Origin: Cryptomeria japonica
Lineage: Eukaryota; Streptophyta; Pinopsida; Cupressales; Cupressaceae
DNA: 64,000 nucleotides
Reading direction: 5' to 3'
Assembly (NCBI RefSeq): GCF_030272615.1
Contig: NW_026729348.1
Location: 28,101-92,100, forward strand
Below are positions 12,230 to 23,681 of the stretch, piece by piece. The number at the start of each line of letters is the position of its first letter. The first letter of the stretch is position 1. The notes under the pieces were generated by a model. The model worked only from the letters and a program-made list of their open reading frames with translations. It had not been told where the DNA came from and made no database searches. The translations under genes were made by a program, and so were the position numbers.

Positions 12230-12590
12230 TGATGACACTTTGTCTCCTCGAGATAGGATTGTTGAAGAAGGCACAGACAAACAGGCCTACAAGAAACTCT
12301 ACATGTTCCTTTATGAGGATTGGGGAAATTACATTGAAATGGCTAGGCTCCATAAACTGACCCCTTAGGTCTTTTTTTTTTGTCTCTGGTTTGTTGTTGG
12401 TTTTGGTTCTATGGACTTACAGGGTATTCCCCTGATGCTATCTTTTATTTGTGTTGAACTCTCGCTACAATTTTTGTTTTTGTGATGTTTTGGTGCTGCT
12501 AATGTGTTGTTGATAGTCTTTGACTATGTTAAGGGTTAGTGCCCTGGTTAACACTACTTTACTAATAAAAAACATAAACAATTTGTAAAA

Positions 12591-14206
12591 ACAATTTGAA
12601 TTTGATATAATCACTTCCGACCCACCTAACACCTAAACTTGATAGCATACAACCATATTTAAAAAATATTATTGCAAAATGCATTCAAAATTTAAAAGAA
12701 AACTACATTACATAGAAGAAATTTTGTATAAATAATTCATATTTTATAAAATTATAATTAACTATATGTAATATATAATATACATTTTAGAATGAGATAT
12801 ATCAAACATTTAAGAGAACAATTTTAAGTAGATAACTATTACAAAATATTTATTTACCAAACAAAATTATTATAAAATTAATATGACCTTGCTGCAATAC
12901 ATCCAACCTGATTCAAATAAACAAATAAGATAATAATTAATACTATAAATATTAAAATATAAAATAAATTTGATTGCATGCACATATATATCTATCTTCA
13001 ATTAAGAAAACCAAAAATATACCCACTTTTATTTAAAAAACTAAATGAAAATTTTCTCTCCATATTCTTCTACATAAATGTCTCCCAAATCGTTAAATTT
13101 ATTACTTAATATCCTCTTGACAAATGAAAGGCGGTGAAGAAAAGAGCCATCATCTTAATTTCTTGTTACTTGGAATTAGTTTAGTATATACAATTTCACA
13201 TATAAATGAGTGAGACATGGGGGTCACATATAACTCACCGTGTTACAGATGAGAGTTCATTATAAGCACAAAAAAGAAACATATGAGATGAGAGTTCTTT
13301 GATGTTTCTATTTTAGACTTTTTCTACTAAAATCTTTTTCTCTTTGATATAAGAATTTATGTTGATATTAAAGTATTCATTTTATCAAAGTCATCTAAAA
13401 AATTATCTTCACTTCATATCTTTAGTGATTTGAATCTCAATAGATAACATAATCAACAAAAATACTAATATCACTCACCATTTTTTTTTCTATCAATTAA
13501 AGAACTTTTAATAGATTACTTATTTTCTAGGCTAAAGGCGTATTACACTCACATAATGGATGCAAAAATGTTTGTCAATAAAAACTAGAAGCATTAAATT
13601 TGGTGTGTTTGTGACCCTTAAACACATGAAAAACAAATAAAATATTTTATTTATTTTCTGTCTACCACTCACTTTGAATTTAATTGATCAATCAATTCTG
13701 TCTATCTCCATTGTGAACAATAACTTCGTAATTACCTTAATATAATATTATAATAATAATGATGTTGTAGTCTTAATAGAATTTTTTTCTTTGGTAAAGA
13801 GTTTAATAGAAATATAAAATATAATAATATCTTAATAATAATTTAATATTAATTATAATATAATAATATAATAAATTTTTAAGTGGAATAATGAACAAAT
13901 ATGATATCTTTTGGCATTCTTTACCTATATTCCTTCAAAGAAAAGTATGCTAGTTATGTTTAAACACATTATATATGATAATGACACTAATATTAATTTT
14001 ACAAAAGAACCATGGTGTTAATGATTCCATACAAATACAAAGATTCCAATGAGATGAGGAATTCATGCGAAACTACTTATATAAATAATGTGAGTCAATA
14101 ATTCGACTAAAATAATTTGATTCTTCCATGTCTTAAAAAATAAGATGTATTGGTAATCTAAGGAGAAAATGAGAGATGCCTTTGGAAGTTATATATATAT
14201 ATATTC
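12591..14206. other. AT-rich intergenic stretch, nothing recognised
   Basis: Very AT-rich sequence with poly(A), poly(T) and TA-type runs (for example an (AT)n tract near 14190-14205). No frame of useful length and no recognised element. Confidence 0.6.
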
Positions 14207-14222
14207 AAAAGTTGGTTTGAGT
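14207..14222. repeat. Target-site duplication, left copy (SINE)
   Basis: The 16-bp aaaagttggtttgagt recurs at 14501-14516 as aaaagctggtttgagt, with one mismatch. A recent or slowly decayed target-site duplication. Confidence 0.85.
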
Positions 14223-14500
14223 GTCCAAGGGGTTGAGCTTAGTTGGTTAAAGCATTGAGTTCCCAATGTGGAGACCCAAGTTCAACTCCCATGAGGGACA
14301 TCTTTGTGGAATTCTAAGTTGTGACTCTTGGTCTTCCATTGGTTGTATTTGTCACATTGTTTAAAGTGGATTTCTAAGTTGTGACCCTTGGTCTTCCAAT
14401 TGTTGTTTCTAGATTGGTGCTCGAAAGGAGCTAGTATTAGTAATAAGTTTGCTCTGAAGGAGCTAGATTGTAATGTTGTTCTATGATACTTAATACAAAA
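14223..14500 (+). mobile_element. tRNA-derived SINE with internal duplication
   Basis: A 278-bp short interspersed element. Its 5' end resembles a tRNA gene: a box A-like gagcttagttgg at 14235-14246 and a box B-like gttcaactc at 14280-14288, about 33 bp apart, as for an internal RNA polymerase III promoter. The body has no coding potential and ends in a short A run (tacaaaa). Two 43-bp internal copies (14308-14350 and 14368-14410; ctaagttgtgac then cttggtcttcca) make up a partly duplicated body. A 16-bp target-site duplication flanks the element. SINEs depend on LINE enzymes; which partner LINE is unknown, and its tail does not obviously match the LINE tails in this window. Confidence 0.85.
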
Positions 14501-14516
14501 AAAAGCTGGTTTGAGT
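14501..14516. repeat. Target-site duplication, right copy (SINE)
   Basis: Matches 14207-14222 at 15 of 16 positions; sets the SINE 3' boundary. Confidence 0.85.
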
Positions 14517-14698
14517 AGCATTACATTTACTTCCATGAAATGATTGACATAATAATCTAAAATTGGTTAATTAAACAAATAAAAATAAATTTAATTATTA
14601 AATAAAATTAGTTTTTTAAACAAAAATAAAATAAAATAATTTATTTTGTCCAAAATAAAAATAAAAAATAAAGTAAACAATGTAAATTAAATAAAATT

Positions 14699-15640
14699 TT
14701 GAGGTCATCGGGTTGCCGACAAAGTTAGTAAGCAGCAAGACTTCGTAGGTGGACACTGGCATGATTGCAAAAATTTAAATTTAGGCTCTGCCAACAAACT
14801 TTTGAATCATGTTCGCCATGATAGGGTTGGTAATAGGTGCGAAAATGTGCAGAGAGGTCATCGGGTTGCAGACAAAGTTGGTAAGCAATAGGACTTCGTA
14901 GGTGGACACTAGTAGAATCAGGTGTCCCGTGATCAAGTAAGGGCAGAATTTCAATATCACAAGGACATCGAAGACTTCAGGCACTCCCCTTGTTTTCCTT
15001 CTTGGCCAAACAATATTCCTATTCTTAATCCTAAGTTCCTTTCGAGGTGGAGCCGTGACCCCTTTTTTAAACAAGGAAATGGGTGGGAAAATGTGCAGAG
15101 AGCTCATCAGGTTGAAAATAGGGTGGGAAAGCAATAGGGATTTGTAAGTAGACATTAGCAGCATCAAAGGAATTAAAAGTTTCCTTGAGATTGGTCCGTT
15201 TGGCAGGGCAAGAGAAGATTGCAGAGACAAGGCCCATGGGTTGTTTTTGACATCTTTGATGGTTCCTCACCACAATATCCCTGATTTGTCACAAGGGGTG
15301 AGGTTGATCGACCTAATGGCACACTGTGGCAAATACAAGAGTCCTATGATCATAATAGGGTAGGATTTGAACATCATAAAGAGGTCGAAGGTTCTAGGCG
15401 CCTCTCATCTTTTGCTACATGTCCGAACATCATTTCTATTCAAAATCCCAATTTCTTCTCGAATTCTATCAATATTCCTCTTCAAAAGGGGCCTTTGCCA
15501 GACAGAAACTTGCAGAGCACACGAAATGATAAAGACCCTTTTAATCCAAATAGATCAGTCAAAGTTTGGAGAAAGAAGGCTTGAGGCAATGATAAGAAGA
15601 GTCATGTAGAGCTTCTGATATGTAAAGATGGTTCTGAGAT
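14699..15640 (+). repeat. Degenerate tandem units in the 5' part of LINE C
   Basis: Three degenerate units share the junction gaaaatgtgcagag followed by gtcatcgggttg or a variant: a first starting at about 14702, a second at about 14853, a third at about 15097. Units 2 and 3 also share a stretch that translates similarly: RDQVRAEFQYHKDIEDFR (about 14925) and YDHNRVGFEHHKEVEGSR (about 15341). Unit lengths differ (roughly 150, 245 and 415 bp). The frame of unit 3 runs on toward the DUF4283 region, so this looks like a repeated ORF1 N-terminus rather than random satellite. Confidence 0.5.
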
Positions 15641-15641
15641 A

Positions 15642-17373
15642 TCCTCCATGAAGGATTTGGGGGTGGGGATCCACAAAGCCAGGATCAATTTACCGGAGGA
15701 ACTTCTCTCTGACCAGGTCAATTTTTTAAGGGAAACAACTCTCATAGGTAAAATTTGGGACCCTATGATTCAAATCTCTGAAATTATTGCATGGTCTAAA
15801 AGTATATGGAATGGAGTTAAGAACATTTTTTTCATTGATTCAACTTTGAAGTATATCATTGTTTTGTTTAATTTTAAAGCTAATAGAGAGGTAGTTCATA
15901 GATGTAAGGGGTGGTTTTGTAAGGGTTGAGGGTTGTTTACCTTGCCCTAGATTCTAAACTTTAAACCTGATCCAAATTTATGCAAGTTCATACCTTTTTG
16001 GATTGCATTTACATCCCTTCCTTTAGAATATAGGGACCCTGAAATTATTGAGATTCTTGAAAATAAGTTGGGCATTTTTATTAAACATGACTTGATTCCA
16101 TTTGAACATACTCATATGATAGTCAGAGTGTTTCTCTTACTTAACCTTACAAAACCATTTCCTACCTCAATTTCTATTCATTCTCATTGGGGAGTTTGAG
16201 ATCGGGAAATAGAAGTTCAAGATGCCCGTATTGTTGATAAACATCAAAGCTTTTTGGGCTATTACAATACTCGATGTCAGGGTTTTGAGAAAGAAATGAT
16301 TTATGTGTGCAAGGATCACACTACAAATTCTCACCAATGTTCCTTTTATATGAAAGACAACAGCAGTCATTATGAATCTGATGGCTTGGATGATGTCCCA
16401 ACATTACATCAATGTTCCCCAGAGGATTGGCAGCTCTCTAGTTTCCCCATGACTCAAAAGGGCATGGAAGTTCCCAACTTCAAGAGGGTGGGCACTTCTC
16501 TACTGCATGCACTTATTAGACCTCACCACCCATCATCACAAAGGAAATATATACTCTTAGGTTATGAAAATATTTGGAATAATTTATCAGTTCAGTGATC
16601 TATCCTTTCTTTCGTTGTTCCATTTTGTCATAATCAATCAGCAAGTCTTAGTCATAATTTCCTGACCATTTCAAACAATGGACTTTGTATTCATCCAATA
16701 ATGGAAAATATGGTTCAAATGATATTCTAGAGTGGTCCAATTGATATTATTCACAATTCTTTAGTCTCTCCCCCTCACCAACTCCCCCAACGTATGTAAA
16801 AATCGAATGACGAACTAAAGAGAATGGTGGAGGAGCTAAATTTGGTTGTGGCAGCACAATGTTTTGATGAAATAGCAGAAGAGGAAATGTTTGGGGAATA
16901 TGCACACAAAGTGAATCTCTTAGGTTATTATGGAGCCTCAACTAATTCATTCTAAGGCTCCTAAAGTGATTCCACAATCTCAATGTGAAGACTGGATAGT
17001 TGGAAATCAACAACTTCAAGATGACATGGTAGAGCAAGAATTACTTGAGGATTTTGCCTACTTTGAGAATCTGCATTATGATAACATAGTTGGTTTCAGT
17101 TTGGATGATATCAAGAACATTGAACCTCAATCAACTCCTTTAAAGGGTTCAAGAAAATTGTCACTAGTAGATCAAGAAGAGTTAATGGTTGAAGAAGAGA
17201 ATGTAGTTTCTTCTCCTTATAACTTACTCCTGGAAGAAGAGCAAATTAAGGGAGGTTTTGATTTTTCTCAAACCTTGTCTATTTCACAAACTCCTTCTTC
17301 AAATAAGGCAAAAATAGAACACCTAAAAGAAGAGGGCGTAAGTCTAAAAGTGATAAATCCAAAGAGGAAATAG
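15642..17373 (+). pseudogene. LINE C ORF1, DUF4283-like gag, broken
   Basis: RNA-binding ORF1 protein of a plant LINE. The DUF4283-like domain is readable from INLPEELLSDQVNFLRETTL and GKIWDPMIQ (about 15680-15760) through the FIPFWIAFTSLPLEYRDPEI segment (about 15990), the expected position of the family's LPLEYW signature. A Cys/His-containing segment (TRCQGFEKEMIYVCKDH, about 16270) sits where a zinc knuckle would be but does not match CCHC cleanly. The C-terminal part (16930-17373) is an acidic, open 147-residue frame ending just before ORF2, as in other plant LINEs. Stops at about 15928, 15948 and 16199 and several frame changes disable it. Confidence 0.65.
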
Positions 17374-17469
17374 AAGTAGGAGTACAATCCACAATTGAGG
17401 AGAAGTTCATAGTATCAAAAAGAGTTACGAGGAGAACTAAGTGTTCTCCTTAGTAGAAATCAAAGTCTT

Positions 17470-20400
17470 ATCATGAAATGTTAGGGGTATAAATGCCTTT
17501 GACAAGAGAAAGTGAATCAAGCTACATCTTGATTCCTCTCAAGCGGATGTAGTAATGCTTCAAGAAACTAAATTGTTAGATGAAAATTATCAGAACTTAG
17601 TAATCAAATGGACACAATACAAATCAGTCCATACTTAGGGTATAGGAGCTTCAGGTGGTCTCACTATGCTATGAAATCCAAAATCAGCTCTAGGAAAACT
17701 AGTCAAACAAGGAAGTAATTGACAGTTAATAAGAATATAGCACTTTGACTTAATTTTTAACTTGATAAATGTCTATGGCCCAACTCCTAAGTAGGACAAG
17801 AAAAAATTATGGTTTTTGATCACATCTGTTATACAACAATTTGCAGACCAGAATATGATCTTGGGAGAGGACTTTAATTCATTAACTTCCTTAGATAAAA
17901 ATAAAGGTTGTATATTCCTCCTATCAAGACCATGGAAGACTTTAAAGTGTTTATAAAAGATAACAACTTGATCAATATTGCTCCTCAAAATGGTATTTTT
18001 ACTTGGACAAACATGCGACCCAAGTTTTTACAAATTGAACAAAGATTAGATAGATTTCTTATATCGCATGGTTGGAGGATTCAAGATTATTCTTTGCAAT
18101 CTTAGATTCTTCCTTATTCAGGCTCAAATCACTTTCCCATCTTATTGAGCATTAATAAAGTGACAACTTTGTCAAATGGTAAGCACAAACCCTCCTTTAA
18201 ATTTGAGAAAATGTGGTTCTAACATCCTCACTTCCAGTTTTTGCTTGGATAGTGGTGGGTGAGTGCTCCTCAGAATGATGGTACCAAGATTTTTAAGTTT
18301 CACAAGAAAATACAGCATGTTAAATCCCAAATTAAAGAATGGAATAAACAAATTTTCAAGAACATTTTTTCTCAAAAAGAAATAGTTGAAAATCACTTAA
18401 CCCAAATAAATGAGCAGATCATCTCTAAAGGACTAGATTTTGACTTGTATGTTACGAAAAACTACTCCAAGAGGAATGGTAAGAGCTTTGTAAAAGGGAG
18501 GAGGAATATTGGAGACAAAAATCTCAAGAATTATGGCTTAGAGAAGGGGATAAAAACACAAAGTTCTTTCATATGTCAGCAAAACAAAAAAGAGAAGCCA
18601 ATACAATTTTTTCTATTAAGGAAGCCACATCAGGTAATATTATGTCGGATGCACAAGAGATTCAAGATGAGGGAGTACGTTATTTTAAGGACTTGTTGGC
18701 TCTTCCACCTTCACCACCTCCACCTGTAGATCAAGAGCAGGAATTGTTGAATGCTATCCCCTCTTTATTAAGTCCTCTAGATAATCAAAAATTATTGGTT
18801 CCCTTCACAGTAGAGGAGATTCACAAAGTAGTGTTCTCCCTTCCACTAGACAAGGCACCGGGACCTGATGGCTTTACAACCCTTTTCTTCCATAAATGTT
18901 GGGATGTTATGTGTCTTGAGTTATTGGTTGTCTTGGAAGATTCAATAAAAAGTACCTTTGTCCTCAGAAATTTTAATTCCACAAACATTTCTATTATTCC
19001 TAAGATTAAGGAACCTAAAACATTTGCAAAGTTTAGGCCCATTTCACTTTGCAACACAATATACAAGATTCTTACCAAGGGCATTTATTTGAGACTGCAG
19101 AAATTGATCACCAAAATTATATCTCTTGAACAAGGAGGTTTTGTGCCAAGGAAAGATACTATGGAGAGTATATTAGTTGCTCATGAAGTTTTGCATTCTA
19201 TAAACTCTACCCAAGCATCGACATTTATAGTAAAGTTGGTCATGATGAAAGCATATGATAGACTTAAATGGTCCTTCTCTTTAAAGTCTTAAGAAAATTT
19301 GGCTTTGTTGAGAAATGGTGTAAGTGGATTAGAGCCTGTGTATCAGGAGCATACTTTTCAGTCATAATTAATGGTGCTCCAGCTGATTTTTTGGCTACCT
19401 CCCAAGGAGTTAGACAAGGTGACCCCTTGTCCCCTTCACTATTTATAATCATGGCTGAAGCTTTTAGCATAATCATTAAGGATAGAAATGAACAAGGTCT
19501 CTAGATGGGAGCTCATATTGATGGAACCTACATTTCAGTCATGCACTCCTTATTTGTTGATGATACACTATTATTTGGAAAATCGAATGTCCATGAGGCA
19601 AAGCAAATTAAAAAAACATTGGATCTTTACATGGCAGTCTCGAGTCAAAGGGTAAATGCCCTAAAATCTAAGATTTATGTCTTCAATACAAATTTTGTGG
19701 TGATAAGGAAAATTGTTAATGTTTTGGGTTTCTCTCAAGAATTTTTACCTTCTACATACTTAGGAATCCCCTTTTTTGTTGGCTCTAAAAAATTATCTTA
19801 TTCCAGAAGTCTATTGTTGAAAGAATTAAGAATTCCATCTCATCATGAAGAGCTTGATGGTTGTCTCTATCAAGTACATTAATCCTCATTAAATGTCTTA
19901 TTAGCCATTCCCAACTACTACATGTTGGTCCTTAAAGCTCTTGCTGGAGTCATACATCAGCTTGAAAAGTTGATCAGAGGTTTCTTATGGAGGGATAACA
20001 TGCCAGAAGAGAAAAATGTGCCTCTTATATCCTTAAAGTAAATGTCACATGATAAAGGAGAAGGTGGAGTAGGATTACATGATCTTTCAAAAAGAAACAT
20101 GGCTTTTGGGGGTAAGCTTGTATGGAAAATGGTCTCTAAACCAGAATCTAAGTGGTGTAAAATTATGCAAGAAAAGTATTTGGAATCTCTCAATTTGTCT
20201 CAAGTTATCACTATCTTTGATCCATCAAAGGGATCAGTTGTTTGCAATTTTATGATGTCTTCTAGAGAGGTTGTTACAAGATATGTGTCTTGGGAGGTTC
20301 ATAATGGCGAGAGCATTCAATTTTGGGAGGATTCTTGGAATGGATCCCCGCCATTGAAACATACAGATCTTTTATTAGAAGTTATTTCGACCATTAAAGC

Positions 20401-21735
20401 TTGTTGGGGTTCTTTTTTTATTATGTATGTGGAGTTGAACTCTTCTCGAGTAAAGTCATTTGGAAGGACCCTTCGAAATTGCCCATCAGAGATGACCAAA
20501 ATCACTTTTTTCAGGAGATATTATCTACTAGAAGGGTATACATTACAAATTAGGAAGATAAGTTGATTTGATCTCCTGCACATGATGGTAAATATTCTAT
20601 CAAAATTGGTTATAAGGCTATTCGGTATATATGAAAACTCAACATACTAAAAGCGGGGCCTTCTCTTTCTGTTGGAATAGTGTTGTTTTACCTAAAGCTG
20701 GTTGCTTTGCCTGGTTATCATTTAGAAAGAGGATTTTAACAAGTGACAAATTAGAAAAATTGCACATCGCAAATTTATTTTATTGTGTAATATGCAAGGA
20801 GGAGACTGAAACTGTTGATCACTTGCTCCTAAGGTGTCCTTTTTCTCAACAATGTTGGTCCTTTGTTTTGAGGAAACTTAATTTGTCAATGCCATTGCCT
20901 TATACTTTATGGGAGCTACTCCAATCATGTCCTACCCTATTTTCTAGTTCTTTTTTTGCATGTATATGGAAATGTATCCTAATGATATTCATATAGTCAA
21001 TTTGGTGGGAAAGGAACAGGAGGATTTTTAAACAGGTTACTTCTTAATTGCCAAAGATTCTAGAATGCGAAATATATATCTGAACAGGTCAATGCTTATA
21101 CAGAGAACACAAATAGTAACTTTAATTTGTCTTCTTAGGATGGTAGCATAATCAAGGAATGGAAGGGCCTATCTATCCCATCCTTTCTTGCCTCAAATGG
21201 AAAGGGTAAACTTCCAATTAATAGAGCTTTGGACAAGTGGCAACCCCCAACAGTTGGATTTGTGAAATTAAATTTTGATGGCTCATCTAGAGGTAACCCA
21301 GGGGTTTCAAGGATAGGAATTTTCATTAGAGATCATTTAGGATATTTAGTGGCATTCAAAGCTTCTTCTATTCCTCCTAGGACGAACAATATGGTGGAAG
21401 GTCTTGCCCTATTATCTATTCTGACATTGGCCACAAAATTAAGTTTTACTAAGATCCATATTGAAGGGGATTCGTCTTATAATTAAGGATTGCATATCTA
21501 GACGTTCTTTTAACTAGAGGATTTCTTACATTTTAGTCCAAGCTTGGGCATTATTGGATTCTTTTGAAGAATATTCCATATCTCACATATTCAGGGAAGG
21601 CAATAGAGCAGAAAATATCCTAGCAAATATGGGTTGTGATAAGTTGGAAGTGGATTCTATGTCGATGCATCTTAAAATTGAAGACTTCCCTTTATTTTCA
21701 GAGATCATTAACTCAAAAAAGGAATTTTTTTGTTA
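17470..21735 (+). pseudogene. LINE C ORF2: endonuclease, reverse transcriptase, RNase H, broken
   Basis: Endonuclease remnants include VVMLQETKLLDENYQN (about 17548), ILGEDFNSL (about 17860) and FTWTNMRPKF (about 17998). The RT (18259-19882) shows APGPDGFTTLFF (18857), FAKFRPISLCNTIYKI (about 19026), VMMKAYDRLKW (about 19241), GVRQGDPLSPSLFIIMAEAF (about 19408) and the catalytic FVDD at 19553-19564. A zf-RVT region (20631-20996) has CVICKEETETVDHLLLRCPF. An RNase H1 domain begins GFVKLNFDGSSRGNPGVSR (about 21253) with IHIEGDSS (about 21456) and the HIFREGNRAENILANMG ending (about 21582). The catalytic RT motifs look intact, but TAG and TGA stops and frameshifts (near 18500, 19290 and 19500) break the ORF. 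The layout matches LINE A ORF2. Confidence 0.88.
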
Positions 21736-21925
21736 AGAGACCTTCCCATAGATGTGGTACAAAATCCTTCTCATCCGTTAATGGATAAAATATAAATGGT
21801 GACAAAGGTTTTCTTGAGGAATTCTTCTTACCTGAATATACCAAGAGTGAAGAAAATAAACTTATGTGATCAAGGATTGAGTAGTAGCAACAGATTCAAG
21901 GCAACTTTTGAGCTTGAAGGAAATA

Positions 21926-22255
21926 GAAGTCAATTCTAACTGGTATAGCCTAACGGGTATAGCTAACTGGTGTTTCCCAATCGGTATAGCTTAATCGGTA
22001 GCAGATTCAACTACTCAGTGAATAGGTTAGCAAAAGAGTAAACTAGTTTAGCCTTGCCTACTAGGTCATTAGGTAACTAGTATAGAAGGTAATCCTAACT
22101 GGTATTGCAAACTGGTATAGCCTAACTAGTTCTGCCCAGCCGATATAACTTAATTGGTAGTAGATTCAAAAATACAATCAATTGGTAAATGGGATAGAAA
22201 ACTGGTATAGCCTAACTGATATAGCTTAACCGATAGTGTTTCTTTATTGAGGAAA
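21926..22255 (+). repeat. GGTATAGC-like motif array 1 (LINE C)
   Basis: At least eight degenerate copies of a short motif, aaccGGTATAGCctaac with variants (ctggtatagcctaac, cggtatagcttaat, ctagtatag, cgatataactta), irregularly spaced by about 15-40 bp. It lies just downstream of the ORF2 RNase H domain and upstream of a second RNase H fragment. A related array is at 30356-30610. Function unknown. Confidence 0.7.
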
Positions 22256-22280
22256 GATAAAGAAGAGCTTGAGACTAAGG

Positions 22281-22400
22281 TAGCATTAGGGATCATTTAG
22301 GAAAGTTTATGAATCTCAAAACCTCTTCTATTCCCCTCTGACACAAATAATGCTGTAGAAGCAGATTTCTTAGCAAACGTGGGATACGACAACACTTAGA
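22281..22400 (+). pseudogene. Second, partial RNase H fragment (LINE C)
   Basis: Reads IRDHLGKF (about 22286) and then a C-terminal-like ADFLANVGYD (about 22360), matching IRDHLGYL (about 21328) and ENILANMGCD (about 21611) of the upstream RNase H. The middle of the domain, including the acidic GDSS region, is missing. It looks like a duplicated, internally deleted copy separated from the first by the motif array. Confidence 0.6.
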
Positions 22401-22410
22401 CTCAACTAGT

Positions 22411-23681
22411 TTGGGGTTTAATTTGGTAGATTTTATTCAACTAGCGAAAACTTTATATTGCATAAATGCATATCAATCGTTAATGATCTCACAGATTCTT
22501 TTGTATGGGGAAGGCTCGATAGTCAAAGTATTAAGCCAGATATATATTGTCACTCACTCAAATGGGCTTCCAATCATGACAATTAATGGATTTTCTCCCG
22601 TGTTCTCTAACTACTAATAGAATTTATTTTATTTTGTACTTCACATGTGTATATTTTCATGTGTTGCAAGATGATTGTGTCCTACTTGACTTCTTGTGGA
22701 GCATTTATCCTTTTAAATTCCCGCTCACATCACTCTTCCTATGCACAACTTCCAAGTTAAATTCTAATTTTCATACTCGAGATCTCATTATAATGCATTC
22801 GTTGAGCTTGATATCGCCTTCCTTTGCCTCCTATGAATTGCATTTAAGTGAATTTCTTTCAACTATGGACTACCAGACTAGAAATTACAGGGTCTCCTTG
22901 CAGGTTGAAGATTAAGAAACACCTTTTGAAGATCATATTTCTTACTCTCACCTTGGTCAGGGTTTTAATGTTCAGTGTCAACACTGTCGAAGATGTGTGA
23001 AGAAAATTATTGGCAAAGAAGTGTTGTTCCTGTATGAGAAAAGAATCATATTTCCATCGCAGTTGGTCTCCATATTCCTGTCTAATGCCTTGGACTTACT
23101 TCAATCTTGGACCAATCGACAAACTATTGCAGGTAAGGTCATGAAACCTTAGTTCACATTGGGTAATAAACTACTTTCTATGGTTAATAAATATGATCTT
23201 AGGAATGGGCAAGCATATCTTGGTGGTACCTTCTCTAGACATTATTAGCAGAGTCGAGATGACTTTATCATAGTATATGACAGTTTCAAGCGCTCGTTGG
23301 ACTTACTCTCAATTTGGCCGTTTCAACAAGCTGATCTGAATATGGTTAGAGCCCTTGATTAAAAGACAAGAATTAGGATTTATTCAAAACTCCATGCTCT
23401 CCTTGCAATCATGGGGCATGACCATGATATTCCTGGCCCACCGGCAATACCAAGTCCAGTTGCTCACACTTGGCAACCGTTGTCTCAATTCACCTTGGCT
23501 CTGCCATAGTTGAATTTGGTAATTCCTACTCTCCACTTTCAAAACCTGAGCTTGAATGAAGTTAATGAAGATTCATGCCCACAACTGATGGAAGAATAAT
23601 GGTCCTAGTCATCAATTTTGGCTTACCATTTTTTTACTGGCTCTTCTTGGCATTGACGGTGTTGTTAATCTGTGAAAATTT
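22411..23681 (+). pseudogene. Unrecognised coding remnant in LINE C 3' region
   Basis: No family recognised. One reading frame runs with few stops from about 22586, with blocks LLDFLWSIYPFKFPLTSLF and NVQCQHCRRCVKKIIGKEV (about 22970; a Cys/His cluster CxxCxxC), NKLLSMVNKYDLRNGQAYLG, and a Pro-rich GPPAIPSPVAHTW stretch (about 23440). Isolated stops occur at about 22912, 23149, 23248, 23359, 23507 and 23597. The reading reaches the Copia A insertion point and can be resumed on the far side (30211-30335). By position it corresponds to the extra ORF of LINE A, but I see no convincing similarity by eye. It could be a captured host gene or a diverged LINE ORF3. Confidence 0.4.
23677..23681. repeat. 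Target-site duplication aattt, left copy (Copia A)
   Basis: Five bases aattt directly before the LTR start TG; identical to 30211-30215 after the other LTR. Five-bp duplications are standard for LTR retrotransposons. Confidence 0.85.

Larger units (their letters stand above)
10071..12571 (+). mobile_element. LINE B: 5'-truncated LINE related to LINE A
   Basis: About 2.5 kb. It begins abruptly inside the RNase H domain (LPWGLRITLSI and VGDFKLTIDVVKG align with LINE A VWGIRLAFTM and IEGDSNLIIGVVKG) and ends with the same type of hairpin and A-rich tail as LINE A. The coding part resembles LINE A ORF3. Abrupt 5' truncation is the usual result of incomplete target-primed reverse transcription. 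The diverged 19-bp direct repeats on both sides support one insertion running from RNase H to the tail. The segment at about 10170-10670 does not align well by eye with LINE A and may be diverged or rearranged. Confidence 0.75.

Noticed and set aside
14229-14300. Possible tRNA gene
   Set aside because: Box A and box B are present but it is the head of a SINE with TSD and A-rich tail; the cloverleaf would be too diverged for a functional tRNA.
14781-15230. Minus-strand 149-residue open frame
   Set aside because: The plus strand of the same region reads as LINE ORF1 with repeated segments; the minus frame has no family similarity and is a shadow.
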